64,000 bases of DNA from Octadecabacter algicola (GCF_021532625.1 NZ_JAKGAR010000003.1:722459-786458); one strand, 5' to 3'; shown: positions 37,837 to 46,367, counted from the stretch's first letter. The notes: generated from the letters alone by a model not told the origin. Translations and numbers: made by a program.

Positions 37837-38226
37837 ATGCGTATAGCTCTGGTATTGGCTGCTTTGGTCGCACAAGCGGGATGTAGCACGGCGGATTTTG
37901 CTGCGATGCGTTCAAATGTCGAAAATCTGGACCTTTTGGATGAGACACGACGCGATATCGATGTTGCGTACCGCGACTTGCCGTTTGACACTGGAACAGT
38001 CTATGTCGTGGCCGATGAGCACGGCGATTTGCATACCTATTCTCTGACACCGTGCCAAAACGGAACCCACATTTGTGGCGGAACAGGCCGTGCTGGGCAT
38101 TTGCAAAGGACAGAAGATTATTTTGTGGTGACGGGCGCCTATCGCGACCGGACATTTTATTTGTCGCCTGGTGGCGACGGTTATTTGACTTGGCGAGGAG
38201 TGAATCGTGATCTTGCGTGGAATTAA
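37837..38226 (+). CDS. Small putative lipoprotein, unknown function
   Basis: 129 residues. Signal peptide ending in lipobox AQAGC (C16). The mature part is soluble with two further cysteines in LTPCQNGTHICGG, which could form a disulfide. No family recognised. The end overlaps the next lipoprotein gene by 20 bases, implying co-translation. The two proteins are similar in size and design but not obviously homologous. Confidence 0.72.
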   Translation: MRIALVLAALVAQAGCSTADFAAMRSNVENLDLLDETRRDIDVAYRDLPFDTGTVYVVADEHGDLHTYSLTPCQNGTHICGGTGRAGHLQRTEDYFVVTGAYRDRTFYLSPGGDGYLTWRGVNRDLAWN

Positions 38227-38599
38227 GAGTACAGCCCTTGTGGCATTGTTGGGGGCTGTGTTGTCCGGCTGTCTGGCGGAATTGCCGGGCGGTGAAACCG
38301 GCCCATTTGCGCCTGGGAACACGCTGACGTTCTACTACCAATCCGTTCTGACAGATCCGCCAGATCAAGCGCAAATCGTTTCTTGCGGTAACGATTTCTT
38401 CCAGAAAACGTGCGTGCGGATGTCTAACGGTGCGACTTTTCCGATCGAAAGCACGGAAACTGGCGTTAGCTTTGGCAATGAGACAACCCGTTTGATTTTG
38501 CAGCTGGACGAAGGCGGTGTTCCGTCAGGTATTGGCCAGTTGAGTGATCTTGCGACGGGCGATACCACTGGGATGCGTTGGGTTTCCTTGCCGTCTTAG
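38207..38599 (+). CDS. Small putative lipoprotein, unknown function
   Basis: 130 residues from GTG 38207, fixed by GAGGAG 38195-38200. Lipobox LSGC gives C22. The mature domain is about 108 residues with a cysteine pair (VSCGNDFFQKTC) and a beta-rich pattern. No family recognised. It starts inside the previous lipoprotein gene, so the two are probably an envelope pair, possibly interacting. Confidence 0.72.
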   Translation: MILRGIKSTALVALLGAVLSGCLAELPGGETGPFAPGNTLTFYYQSVLTDPPDQAQIVSCGNDFFQKTCVRMSNGATFPIESTETGVSFGNETTRLILQLDEGGVPSGIGQLSDLATGDTTGMRWVSLPS

Positions 38600-38647
38600 T
38601 GTCGATTGCAGACCACGCTCGCCTTTGTTCTAAATCAAAGCGTTTTA

Positions 38648-38690
38648 TGGTATAATGTCTCAATCTGTTCTCGAAAGAGGAGATTGAGAC
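38648..38690 (+). promoter_or_regulatory. Extended -10 promoter and 10-bp inverted repeat before the DUF3775 gene
   Basis: TGG-TATAAT (38648-38656) is a consensus extended -10. Directly after it GTCTCAATCT (38657-38666) and AGATTGAGAC (38681-38690) form a perfect 10-bp inverted repeat ending at the ATG. The loop holds CTC-GAAA-GAG and the ribosome site GAGGAG. The start of transcription should fall in the left arm, so the repeat could be an operator or, if transcription starts earlier, a hairpin that hides the ribosome site. Confidence 0.6.
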
Positions 38691-39008
38691 ATGCTGAAAA
38701 TCAACACAGACAAAATCGCCGAGATCATAATCCTCGCACGGGACATGTCCCGCGGGGAGCGCGAATTTAACGCGTTCGTGTCCGGACTAGATGAAGAAGA
38801 ACAGGCCAGTCTTGTGGCTGTGATGTGGATCGGGCGTGGGAGTTTCGATGCGTTAGAATACGCAGAAGCCTACCGCACCGCGATTACCGAAGCTTCTACT
38901 CCAACTGAAGACTACCTCAAAGGATCGCCGCATTTGGCTGATCACCTTGAAAATGGTTTGGACGCTTTGGGGATATCTGCAACCGCTGAAGAAGATGACC
39001 TTTACTAG
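38691..39008 (+). CDS. DUF3775 domain protein
   Basis: 105 residues, acidic and largely helical. INTDKIAEIIILARDMSRGE at the start and LKGSPHLADHLENGLDALG near the end match the DUF3775 pattern of alphaproteobacteria. No function is known. The gene has an unusually well defined promoter and a palindrome at the ribosome site. Its stop overlaps the saccharopine dehydrogenase stop by 4 bases. Confidence 0.82.
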   Translation: MLKINTDKIAEIIILARDMSRGEREFNAFVSGLDEEEQASLVAVMWIGRGSFDALEYAEAYRTAITEASTPTEDYLKGSPHLADHLENGLDALGISATAEEDDLY

Positions 39009-40036
39009 ACGTGCTGTTTGAACGTCGCTGCCGCGCGGTCCCAAACACCAGTTGAATCGGTATCCAACGCTAGAAGGTGCGGCAAGAGTTGGTTTGCAAA
39101 ATCATCCGTACTTTCCGAAGGAAGAAGCGACGGTAGGTTATCAATCGCCATAACATCCAACGGCGGGTCCTGATGGGCCCGTACGGTTGGCACGGCCCAA
39201 CTTGTCGCGCGGTCATAGACCTTGATTGGGGAAAATTCGCTTTCGGGGTCACAGGCGATATCGCCGATGACCGACAGTTTGCGTGGCATTTGCCCTGCGT
39301 CGGCTTGCACGAAAACAGGCGCGCCATCATGGGCCAAAATACAATTCAGCAGAATGTCGAAGCCGAGGATTTCAGGGAAAGGGCCACCGTGTGCGGTTTC
39401 GACCATGTCCCAACCCGTTGGCGTGATCCCAACAGCGCGGCAAAGGTCGCTCGCCCCCGTTCCAACGCGGCCTAATGCACCGATGATGAGGGCGCTTGGT
39501 GTGTTTGTCACGGATGCCTTGGCGGTTTCAGCAAGGGCGGTCGCTGACGTAAAAGCGTCCACTGAGGCCATGACCTCACCGCGTTGTTGCGCGCCCAATG
39601 CCATCACGGACAAGGCGGCCCCAGCGTATCCTGCCCAGTAGCCAAATGCGGCAATGCGGAGGCCGGTTTCATCTACTAGGTACTCCAAGTCTAACAGCGT
39701 GCCACCGTTTGCCTTGAAACGGTCTAACAACATCCGACCTGAGGCTTGGCCTTTGTAGGCATGTCCGAACATGATGTGGCGATGCCGAAGAGGCGCTCCG
39801 TCTTCGGGAAGTTCTTTGAGCCCAAGGATGATCGCGTCGTTTGGGGCGTCCACCCATGATCCGGCTGCGGCGGCTTCACAGCCGACGTCAAAATAGGCGC
39901 TGTCGGGGATACAGCGGTGTGGGGCGGTTTCCACGACCACACGCCATCCCTTTGCAATCATCTGCAGTGCCCCTTCTGGTGTCAGCGGCGCGCGGGCTTC
40001 GTTGGCTCGCGATTCGTGGCGCATCCATATCAGCAT
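39005..40036 (-). CDS. Saccharopine dehydrogenase (NAD+, L-lysine-forming type)
   Basis: 343 residues from ATG 40036 behind CCGGAGAATTAATC. N-terminal AlaDH/PNT-like domain starting WMRHESRANEARAPLTPEGA and a Rossmann domain with ALIIGALGRVGTGASDLC. The family converts saccharopine and NAD+ to lysine and 2-oxoglutarate (Lys1 type) or runs in reverse. In this organism lysine is also made through dapB, so this gene may serve lysine breakdown or a side pathway. It follows the duplicated orphan gene by 2 bases and is likely co-transcribed with it. Confidence 0.87.
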   Translation of the reverse strand: MLIWMRHESRANEARAPLTPEGALQMIAKGWRVVVETAPHRCIPDSAYFDVGCEAAAAGSWVDAPNDAIILGLKELPEDGAPLRHRHIMFGHAYKGQASGRMLLDRFKANGGTLLDLEYLVDETGLRIAAFGYWAGYAGAALSVMALGAQQRGEVMASVDAFTSATALAETAKASVTNTPSALIIGALGRVGTGASDLCRAVGITPTGWDMVETAHGGPFPEILGFDILLNCILAHDGAPVFVQADAGQMPRKLSVIGDIACDPESEFSPIKVYDRATSWAVPTVRAHQDPPLDVMAIDNLPSLLPSESTDDFANQLLPHLLALDTDSTGVWDRAAATFKQHV

Positions 40037-40038
40037 GA

Positions 40039-40890
40039 TTAATTCTCCGGATGCGCAGAGGCGTATTCCGCTCGTAGTTCTTCGAGCCGCACAAGCGCTT
40101 CTTTGCGGGTGTTGCGGATGTTTGGGCGTGTTGCCTTGGCTTCGTACCGAAGGCGTTTGTCGGCCTCGGTTTCTGACCCGAGCGCATAGCGCACCGAGCC
40201 CATAGAATAGGTCTTGTTGAATTCCTCGGAGCGTACCGAAAATTGCACCCAAGCTGGTGATTGAATGCGCGTGCCTTCGTAGTTAAACAACATCCACCAT
40301 TTTTGGCGCGACGCGCGGATCGCTTCTTCTGCCCAATTGTGGACGTCGTTGACGTCACGAGAATGTTCAAAGCTCATGCCGGATAGATCGATGTCCAGAA
40401 TGCCGGTTTCTTTGTCAAACTTCAGGCGGCGCATGAATTCGTTTTTCTCGAAACTGGGGTGATGCGCCAAACGTTCGCGTCGTTTGGAGGGCAGGGACTT
40501 GAGGTGCTCAAGAGCCTCCTCGCGCGATCCAAACAGGTTCGGATTCTCGCGTTCGGTGCCTTTGGCCCGTTCGATCTGTTTTACTGTAATCGGGTCAGCA
40601 TCATAGCGCACGGTTTTCATGCCGTGGCCTTCGTTCAGATCCAGCCCGCGACGGGTAAAGGCAAACCAAGCGTCGCCATCAACGCGGTAGTCTTGGGTGT
40701 TCACCATAAAGAACCACTGCCCCTCGCCGGTTTCCACAATACGGGTTTCTATGTAGTCGTAAAATGCGTTCACATCGGCGCTGGTATGAAAATACAGCCC
40801 TGTGAACACGATTTCGATGATTTGGGGCCCTTCTAGAACGGTAATCCGAGGGTCCAAAGCTGTGGGTGAGAAATCATCAGAATAGGGCAT
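40039..40890 (-). CDS. Protein with two tandem copies of a SpoIIAA/STAS-like domain, unknown function
   Basis: 283 residues from ATG 40890. Internal duplication: 15-137 and 154-275 align over their whole length (HTSADVNAFYDYIE with EHSRDVNDVHNWAE; QWFFMVNTQDYRV with KWWMLFNYEGTRI; GMKTVRYDAD with SMGSVRYALG; SREEALEHLKSL with TRKEALVRLEEL). The pattern of a strand, a regulatory helix and the W/F-rich strand recalls STAS/SpoIIAA-like proteins that bind lipids or partner kinases. I do not recognise a named family. No signal peptide. It precedes saccharopine dehydrogenase by 2 bases. Confidence 0.75.
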   Translation of the reverse strand: MPYSDDFSPTALDPRITVLEGPQIIEIVFTGLYFHTSADVNAFYDYIETRIVETGEGQWFFMVNTQDYRVDGDAWFAFTRRGLDLNEGHGMKTVRYDADPITVKQIERAKGTERENPNLFGSREEALEHLKSLPSKRRERLAHHPSFEKNEFMRRLKFDKETGILDIDLSGMSFEHSRDVNDVHNWAEEAIRASRQKWWMLFNYEGTRIQSPAWVQFSVRSEEFNKTYSMGSVRYALGSETEADKRLRYEAKATRPNIRNTRKEALVRLEELRAEYASAHPEN

Positions 40891-41162
40891 AGTAACAACC
40901 GATTGCTTGTGTATTTCTAAGAGATGACGAAGATCAGGCAAAACCGCAATACCGCTAATGGTCGCGCTTTGCTCGAGTTTTTCGCTTGGGGGCAGTCTGG
41001 TTAACGAATGAAAGAAGTCTTGTGAGATGAAGCACTCGGACCCTTTGCGTCGGTCGGATGTGCAGGTAATACCCCACGCAAAACGCGACAAAATCCAAAG
41101 TGCTATTGAATAGCGCGCCCGCGGCCGCGACATTCGGATCAACACATTTGAAAGGACGCTGC

Positions 41163-42830
41163 ATGCGCCAACTACTTTTAACCACCGCCTTCCTGATGCC
41201 CATGCCCCTTTGGGCGCAGGATGCCGCCTTGGTTCTTGGGACCGAACGCTACGAGCAACTTGATCGGGTCAATCGTGCAGACGATGTGCTGGAGGCGACG
41301 GGCGGGCTCGATAGTCTTGGGTTTGATGTTTTCAGCCGCGCCAATCCACGAGTTGAAGCCGCCAATGATCTGGCCGCAGCCTTTCAAGGTGCCGTGAATG
41401 ATGCAGATCGTCTTGTTGTTGTGCTGACGGGGCATTTTGTGACTGATGGTGCGCGGACTTGGTTGCTTACAGCCGAGGCGGATGCGCCAGATTTGTTTAG
41501 CGTTCAGAATGCCGCGCTGTCTGTGGACAGCCTGCTGCCGCTCTTGGCGCAACGCCAAGGCAAGGCGGTGATCTTGCTGGGCGCTGCGGATGAGGACGAC
41601 CTTGATCTGGATGACAGCGGGCTGCGTGCAGGTATCGGTGAAATTGATTTGCCGCAGGGTGTGACTTTGATCCGGACGACGCCGTCTATGGCGAACACGG
41701 TGCTTGAGGGACCACTAAGCGAGCCCGAGGCTACATTGGGGGTTCAACTCTCGCTTAATCCTTCGCTATCGATTTCGGGCTACATGCCTCGTGATTGGGT
41801 TTTGATGCCAAGCGAGGTTATCGTGGATCAGCCGGTAGCAAACATAGGGCCGAGCGAGGATGATCTAAATGCCGAAGCCGCCTTATGGGACAGTACGACG
41901 GCCGCCGATAGTGCAGACGCCTACCGCGCGTACGTTAATCGCTACCCAAACGGCCGGTTTGTCGATGATGCCGAGGCCCAGATCGCTGCGATATTGGCTG
42001 AACCAAACCGTGCCGCACGCTTGGCCGAAGATGAGTTGGACCTAACTCGTGATCAACGTCGTGCGGTGCAGTCTAATCTTACTTTGCTAAACTTCGACAC
42101 CCGTGGCGTTGATGGCATCTTTGGACCTGGGTCGCGTGGTGCGATTACCAATTGGCAGCAGTCTAACGGTTATCCACAGACATCCTATTTGACCGTTGAT
42201 CAGATCGATTTGATGGAGGCACAAACCGCCCGTCGCCAAGCCGAGATAGAGGCCGAAGAGGCCCGCGAACTGGCCCGCGCCGAGGCCCGTGATCGTGCCT
42301 ATTGGACAGAAACCGGAGGGGTCGGTGATGAGCCCGGTTATCGCGCTTATCTAGCGCGTTACCCTGATGGGTTGTTCGCCAATATCGCCACTGCGCGTCT
42401 TGCGACCATCGAAGACCAGCGCCGCACCGCCGCTGAGACCGCAGATCGCGCCGCGTGGGCGATCGCGGGTTCCGATGACACTCTCGCATCTTATCAAGAA
42501 TACTTGGCGGCCTACCCATCAGGCGTGTTTGCCGCACAAGCCCGAGAACGTATCGACGCATTGAATACGCCGAACATCAGTGACGCACAGGTGGCGCAAG
42601 CACAAGCCGAGGAACGCGCGCTGCGCCTGTCTGGGGTGCGCGCCCAACTCTTGGAATTGCGCCTTCGGGAATTGGGTCATGATCCCGGTCGTTTGGATGG
42701 GGTGATAGATAACAGCACCCGCAATGCCATTGTTGCTTACCAAGAAGCGCAAGACATTCTCGCCACTGGCTACGTGGATCGTGCAACTGCTGTCGGTTTG
42801 ATGACGGGCACGGTCAGGATCGGTCGGTAA
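41163..42830 (+). CDS. Caspase-like (C14) domain protein with peptidoglycan-binding domains, catalytic Cys missing
   Basis: 555 residues from ATG 41163 behind AAAGGACGCTGC. Signal peptide 1-18 (PLWAQD). Residues 20-190 follow the caspase-like fold, with RLVVVLTGHFVTDG giving H91, but the strand where the cysteine should follow reads ILLGAADEDDLD, with no Cys. Then three related segments YRAYVNRYPNGRF, YRAYLARYPDGLF and YQEYLAAYPSGVF alternate with two peptidoglycan-binding-type domains (about 310-370 and 485-550) and an Ala/Glu/Arg helical linker. Likely a periplasmic scaffold bound to the wall rather than a protease. Confidence 0.78.
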   Translation: MRQLLLTTAFLMPMPLWAQDAALVLGTERYEQLDRVNRADDVLEATGGLDSLGFDVFSRANPRVEAANDLAAAFQGAVNDADRLVVVLTGHFVTDGARTWLLTAEADAPDLFSVQNAALSVDSLLPLLAQRQGKAVILLGAADEDDLDLDDSGLRAGIGEIDLPQGVTLIRTTPSMANTVLEGPLSEPEATLGVQLSLNPSLSISGYMPRDWVLMPSEVIVDQPVANIGPSEDDLNAEAALWDSTTAADSADAYRAYVNRYPNGRFVDDAEAQIAAILAEPNRAARLAEDELDLTRDQRRAVQSNLTLLNFDTRGVDGIFGPGSRGAITNWQQSNGYPQTSYLTVDQIDLMEAQTARRQAEIEAEEARELARAEARDRAYWTETGGVGDEPGYRAYLARYPDGLFANIATARLATIEDQRRTAAETADRAAWAIAGSDDTLASYQEYLAAYPSGVFAAQARERIDALNTPNISDAQVAQAQAEERALRLSGVRAQLLELRLRELGHDPGRLDGVIDNSTRNAIVAYQEAQDILATGYVDRATAVGLMTGTVRIGR

Positions 42831-42844
42831 TGCCTCAAGGTTAA

Positions 42845-42881
42845 CAAAAAAGCCCTCCCTAACATGGTGTTGAGGGAGGGC
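42845..42881 (-). terminator. Rho-independent terminator of the PPC-repeat gene
   Basis: GCCCTCCCT (42852-42860) pairs perfectly with AGGGAGGGC (42873-42881), extended by AACA/TGTT. TTTTTT follows on the minus strand. It may also stop the converging + strand gene. Confidence 0.85.
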
Positions 42882-42907
42882 CATGTATTCGTTGCTTTTG
42901 GGCTGAT

Positions 42908-44125
42908 TTACGGTTGCGCCGGAACGTAGCGTTCAAACAGCATACGGATCATGCCGGTTGTTCCGTTGTCCAATTGTTTAACAGCAACCGCATAGGTTCC
43001 CGGCTGCACGCGAACTGTTAGTAGTGAATCAAGTGAACCACCGTTGTCATCATTGTAACCGACCTGACGACCGAGATCATCGTACATGATCAGTACTGGG
43101 TCACCCTGACCTTGTGCAATCGCTTCGACCAACACCAACCCGCCCTCGTTGATATCAAACGAGAACCATGTCGCATCGCCGCCGACATTTGCGTCTTGGC
43201 GAAGGCGCGTCTGCAGTTCACCCAATCCGGTGACAGGATAGGATCCATCCAGCGGCGGGCTTGCGTCGCCGCGGGCATAGAGCCCCACCTGAACCTCCAA
43301 CGCGTCATATTCCTTCGCGACCACTGTGATTGGCACATTTTCATCACCGTACAGATTGACCGCGACACAATAAGTGCCTGCCTCAAGTGGTGTGGACACA
43401 TCGATACGGCTGTTCAATCCGTCGAAGTCATCGTTCTCGGCAATCCAGTTCCCGCTTGCATCATAAAGCGACAAGATCGGATCAGCGGTTTCATTTTCAG
43501 CCGTCAGCGAAATAGCCATCGGAGTATCGAGCTGGAGGCTATACATGTTCTGGGCGGACCACGCATTCGCGATGGGTTCGCCAAGGGTCAGAGGCACCGC
43601 TGCGCTAAGATCGCAAGTGCCTGTGTTGTAGTTTTCACCACCATCAGACGGGGTCCCGAAACCGGGTGTCAGAGCTTCTTGGTCGACACGTGCCGCGCGA
43701 ACAAATCCGGTCAATGGAGTGCCGTCAAAGCTGCGCATTGAGGCGCAATAGGTGCCGGCAGTGAGGTATACTTCTGTGCGGCTGGCGCCTTCTCCGCCGC
43801 TGTCATCATCGGATGCGACGATGTCGCCTGCGGCGTTGCGTACGTCCAAAACCGTGTCACCACCGCCATTGCCCTGCGCTTCGATCCGGTAATCGCCATC
43901 TTGGGATACCGTGAACAAGCCAACGTATTCATTTCGCATCAAAACTAGTGCCATCTGTTCCACAAAGGACGGGGATACCGAAATATCTGACGAGGCCTCA
44001 TCGCCACCCAGCCATTGACCGGATGACCCTGCGCCACCACAAAGGTTCGCATCTTGTGCCGCTGCTGGAAGTGCAGCGAGCGCAAAGAGGCCCGCCGTCA
44101 ATGTCGTCGAGAAAGACCGGATCAT
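42908..44125 (-). CDS. Secreted protein with three PPC-type repeats
   Basis: 405 residues from ATG 44125 (AAAGGTATTGTT upstream; ATG 44140 is possible). Signal peptide about 1-23 (LPAAAQD). Three modules share a DxVLxxxDxxGxxIxxxDDxxG...GTYxxxV pattern: DTVLDVRNAAGDIVASDDD, DPILSLYDASGNWIAENDD and DPVLIMYDDLGRQVGYNDD. This is the pre-peptidase C-terminal (PPC) beta-sandwich. No peptidase domain is attached. Isolated PPC proteins are secreted or surface proteins of unclear use. Lone gene with terminators on both sides. Confidence 0.83.
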   Translation of the reverse strand: MIRSFSTTLTAGLFALAALPAAAQDANLCGGAGSSGQWLGGDEASSDISVSPSFVEQMALVLMRNEYVGLFTVSQDGDYRIEAQGNGGGDTVLDVRNAAGDIVASDDDSGGEGASRTEVYLTAGTYCASMRSFDGTPLTGFVRAARVDQEALTPGFGTPSDGGENYNTGTCDLSAAVPLTLGEPIANAWSAQNMYSLQLDTPMAISLTAENETADPILSLYDASGNWIAENDDFDGLNSRIDVSTPLEAGTYCVAVNLYGDENVPITVVAKEYDALEVQVGLYARGDASPPLDGSYPVTGLGELQTRLRQDANVGGDATWFSFDINEGGLVLVEAIAQGQGDPVLIMYDDLGRQVGYNDDNGGSLDSLLTVRVQPGTYAVAVKQLDNGTTGMIRMLFERYVPAQP

Positions 44126-44200
44126 AACAATACCTTTCATATGAATTGCTTGACGGCAGCGTAAGCAGACGACGTCGGCGTGGCTAGAGAAGAGTTGTCG

Positions 44201-44242
44201 AAATTGAGAAGAGGTCAGGGAAACCCGACCTCTTCTCAATTT
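44201..44242 (-). terminator. Long hairpin terminator after the ABC exporter gene
   Basis: AAATTGAGAAGAGGTC (44201-44216) pairs perfectly with GACCTCTTCTCAATTT (44227-44242), plus GGG/CCC inside, one bulged A and an AAA loop: about 19 bp. It starts 11 bases past the stop at 44254. The T tract is short (ATTT), so it may act as a terminator or as a 3'-end protecting stem. Confidence 0.65.
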
Positions 44243-44253
44243 TGCTGGCGATC

Positions 44254-46107
44254 TTAGACCACGGCTCCGATGAACCCACCCGACTGGCGGTTCCACAGCG
44301 ACGCATACAGTTCGTCCGCGTTCAGGAGGTCTTGGTGGGTACCGTTTTCGACAATCGTGCCGTCTTTGATCACAATAATCCGGTCCATTTCTGCAATTGT
44401 CGAAAGACGATGAGCGATGGCAATCACGGTTTTGCCTTGCATTACGGTCTGCAACGAAGACTGGATCTCTGCTTCGACTTCGCTGTCCAATGCGCTGGTG
44501 GCTTCATCAAGGATCAGGATCGGTGCGTCTTTCATGAAAACGCGTGCCAAGGCGATCCGTTGCCGTTGCCCGCCAGACAGTTTTACGCCCCGTTCGCCGA
44601 CGTGGGCATCGTATCCTGTGCGTCCGTTGCTGTCAGTCAAATCACAAATAAAGTCATGGGCATGTGCTCGACGCGCGGCACTTTCGATTTGGCTTTGCAT
44701 TATGTCCGGCTGCCCTAGGGCAATGTTGTCACGCACCGAGCGGTTCAAAAGGGCCGCTTGTTGGCTGACCATGCCGATGGCGTTGCGTAGGCTTTCAAGG
44801 TTGACGCTTCGCACGTCTTGGCCGTCTATCATGATTTGCCCGTCTTCGGGTTCGTAAAACCGCAAGATTAGGTTCACGAGCGTTGATTTTCCTGCGCCAG
44901 ACGGACCGACCAGTCCTATTTTTTCACCGGCGCGAATGGTCAGGTTGATCCCGTCCAGCCCGCCTTTACCTTTACCGTAGTGGTGGTGCGCGTCATTGAT
45001 GGTGATTTCACCGCCCTTCATCTCAAAATCAGGGAGCGTATCTGCCGAGGGAATGGCGAGCGGTTGGCTGATGGATCGCAATGCTTCCCGAACTGAGCCG
45101 ACTTGTTGGAAGATCGACCATACCGCTTCGGAAACCCAATCCGCCATCGTGGTGATCCGCAAGCTCATGGCCATAGCGGCACTTACCAAACCGATGGATG
45201 CAGCACCTTGTGACCAAAGAAAAATGCCATAACCCACGAAGCCCACGATGATCACGCCTTCTAGCCAGACAGTTATTGTGCGCATCCCAACGCTGATTTG
45301 GCGCGTCAAAAACAGCTTTTCCCGAGTCGCCTCAAGGGAGGCTTTGTGATCCTCTTCGATATCTTGTCGGCGGGCAAAAAGACTGACGGTGTCAAAGTTT
45401 GAGAACACGTCAACAACGCCCCCCAATAAAGCAGATTTTGCCGCCATAAATGTTTCCATCGACCGCACCATGCGCGGAACAATCAACGTCATGAGCGTTA
45501 CATACAATGCGAGCCATATGAACAGCGGAATAGCCAACCGGATATCGATGCCAGCCATGAAAGTGACGACCCCGACCATATAGACCAGTCCGAACGCCAA
45601 AGCGTTCAAAGCATGAAATATGACGTCTCCGGCGTAGTTCCCCATAAGAACCAAGCGTGACGCGGTCCGCCCTGCGAGGTCTTCTTGAAACCAGCCGACA
45701 GATTGTCTGGTTAAATGATCATAGGCGCGCCAGCGAAACAGGTTGGCGGAATTACAGCTGAGGCCGAATTCATTTACTGAATGCCGCGCGAACTGGCTTA
45801 GCGGACGGATCAAAATTATCATCACGGCTGCAAAAATCAGGCTCCAGCCATGGGTTTGCCAAATGTCGGCGGGCGACGTATCGGCAAGCATATCAATCAG
45901 TTTGCCCGCATAGCTGATCAACCAGACTTCCATGCTGGCGGCGAGAATAGTGACAAAGATGCTCAGGAAAAGGACACTGCGCAAAGGCCGCAGGTGGGAT
46001 CGCAGATAGGGCCAGACCCGTGACGATGGCGTTTCTCCTGTCCCATGTACGTAGGGGTCAACGAGGTTTAGGACCCGCCGTGTCACCCATTCATATGCTC
46101 CAAACAT
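44254..46107 (-). CDS. ABC exporter, fused permease/ATPase (MsbA/LmrA type half-transporter)
   Basis: 617 residues from ATG 46107, chosen for GAAGGCGGGATTT upstream; an in-frame reading to 46158 adds 17 residues. Six membrane helices in the first 350 residues, then an ATPase with Walker A GPSGAGKST, signature LSGGQRQRIALARV and Walker B ILILDEATSALD. It works as a homodimer or with another half in the inner membrane, exporting lipids, drugs or peptides. No accessory genes are adjacent, so the substrate is open. VDPYVHGTGETPSSRVWPY near the N-terminus is a distinctive alphaproteobacterial subgroup feature. Confidence 0.92.
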   Translation of the reverse strand: MFGAYEWVTRRVLNLVDPYVHGTGETPSSRVWPYLRSHLRPLRSVLFLSIFVTILAASMEVWLISYAGKLIDMLADTSPADIWQTHGWSLIFAAVMIILIRPLSQFARHSVNEFGLSCNSANLFRWRAYDHLTRQSVGWFQEDLAGRTASRLVLMGNYAGDVIFHALNALAFGLVYMVGVVTFMAGIDIRLAIPLFIWLALYVTLMTLIVPRMVRSMETFMAAKSALLGGVVDVFSNFDTVSLFARRQDIEEDHKASLEATREKLFLTRQISVGMRTITVWLEGVIIVGFVGYGIFLWSQGAASIGLVSAAMAMSLRITTMADWVSEAVWSIFQQVGSVREALRSISQPLAIPSADTLPDFEMKGGEITINDAHHHYGKGKGGLDGINLTIRAGEKIGLVGPSGAGKSTLVNLILRFYEPEDGQIMIDGQDVRSVNLESLRNAIGMVSQQAALLNRSVRDNIALGQPDIMQSQIESAARRAHAHDFICDLTDSNGRTGYDAHVGERGVKLSGGQRQRIALARVFMKDAPILILDEATSALDSEVEAEIQSSLQTVMQGKTVIAIAHRLSTIAEMDRIIVIKDGTIVENGTHQDLLNADELYASLWNRQSGGFIGAVV

Positions 46108-46186
46108 AAATCCCGCCTTCCTGCTGTCTATGGTGGCGAGGTTGGGCGGGAAACTCAATGCAGGGCGGTACTGGCGGGTTCCAAAG

Positions 46187-46221
46187 TAAAAAGCCGCCCC
46201 CGATTGCTCGGGCGCGGCTTT
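46187..46221 (-). terminator. Rho-independent terminator of rpmJ
   Basis: AAAGCCGC-CCCGA pairs with TCGGG-GCGGCTTT around a 4-base loop with one mismatch; TTTTTACTTT follows on the minus strand. Confidence 0.85.
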
Positions 46222-46241
46222 CTAAAACGATGTGGTCAGTC

Positions 46242-46367
46242 TTAACCTTGGCGTGCTTTGAAACGACGCTGAGTCTTGTTGATCACGTAAACGCGGCCTT
46301 TACGACGCACAACGCGGCAATCGCGGTGGCGGTTTTTCAGCGACCGGAGGGAGTTGCGAACTTTCAT
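46242..46367 (-). CDS. rpmJ: 50S ribosomal protein L36
   Basis: 41 residues: [20 protein letters not shown] and [22 protein letters not shown]. It is the longer, zinc-lacking (C-minus) type of L36; only one cysteine remains. ATG 46367 is preceded by AAAGGATAGAACC. As in many alphaproteobacteria rpmJ stands alone away from the large ribosomal operons. Alternate L36 forms without zinc ligands are usually linked to zinc limitation, but here it may simply be the sole copy. Confidence 0.95.
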   Translation of the reverse strand: MKVRNSLRSLKNRHRDCRVVRRKGRVYVINKTQRRFKARQG

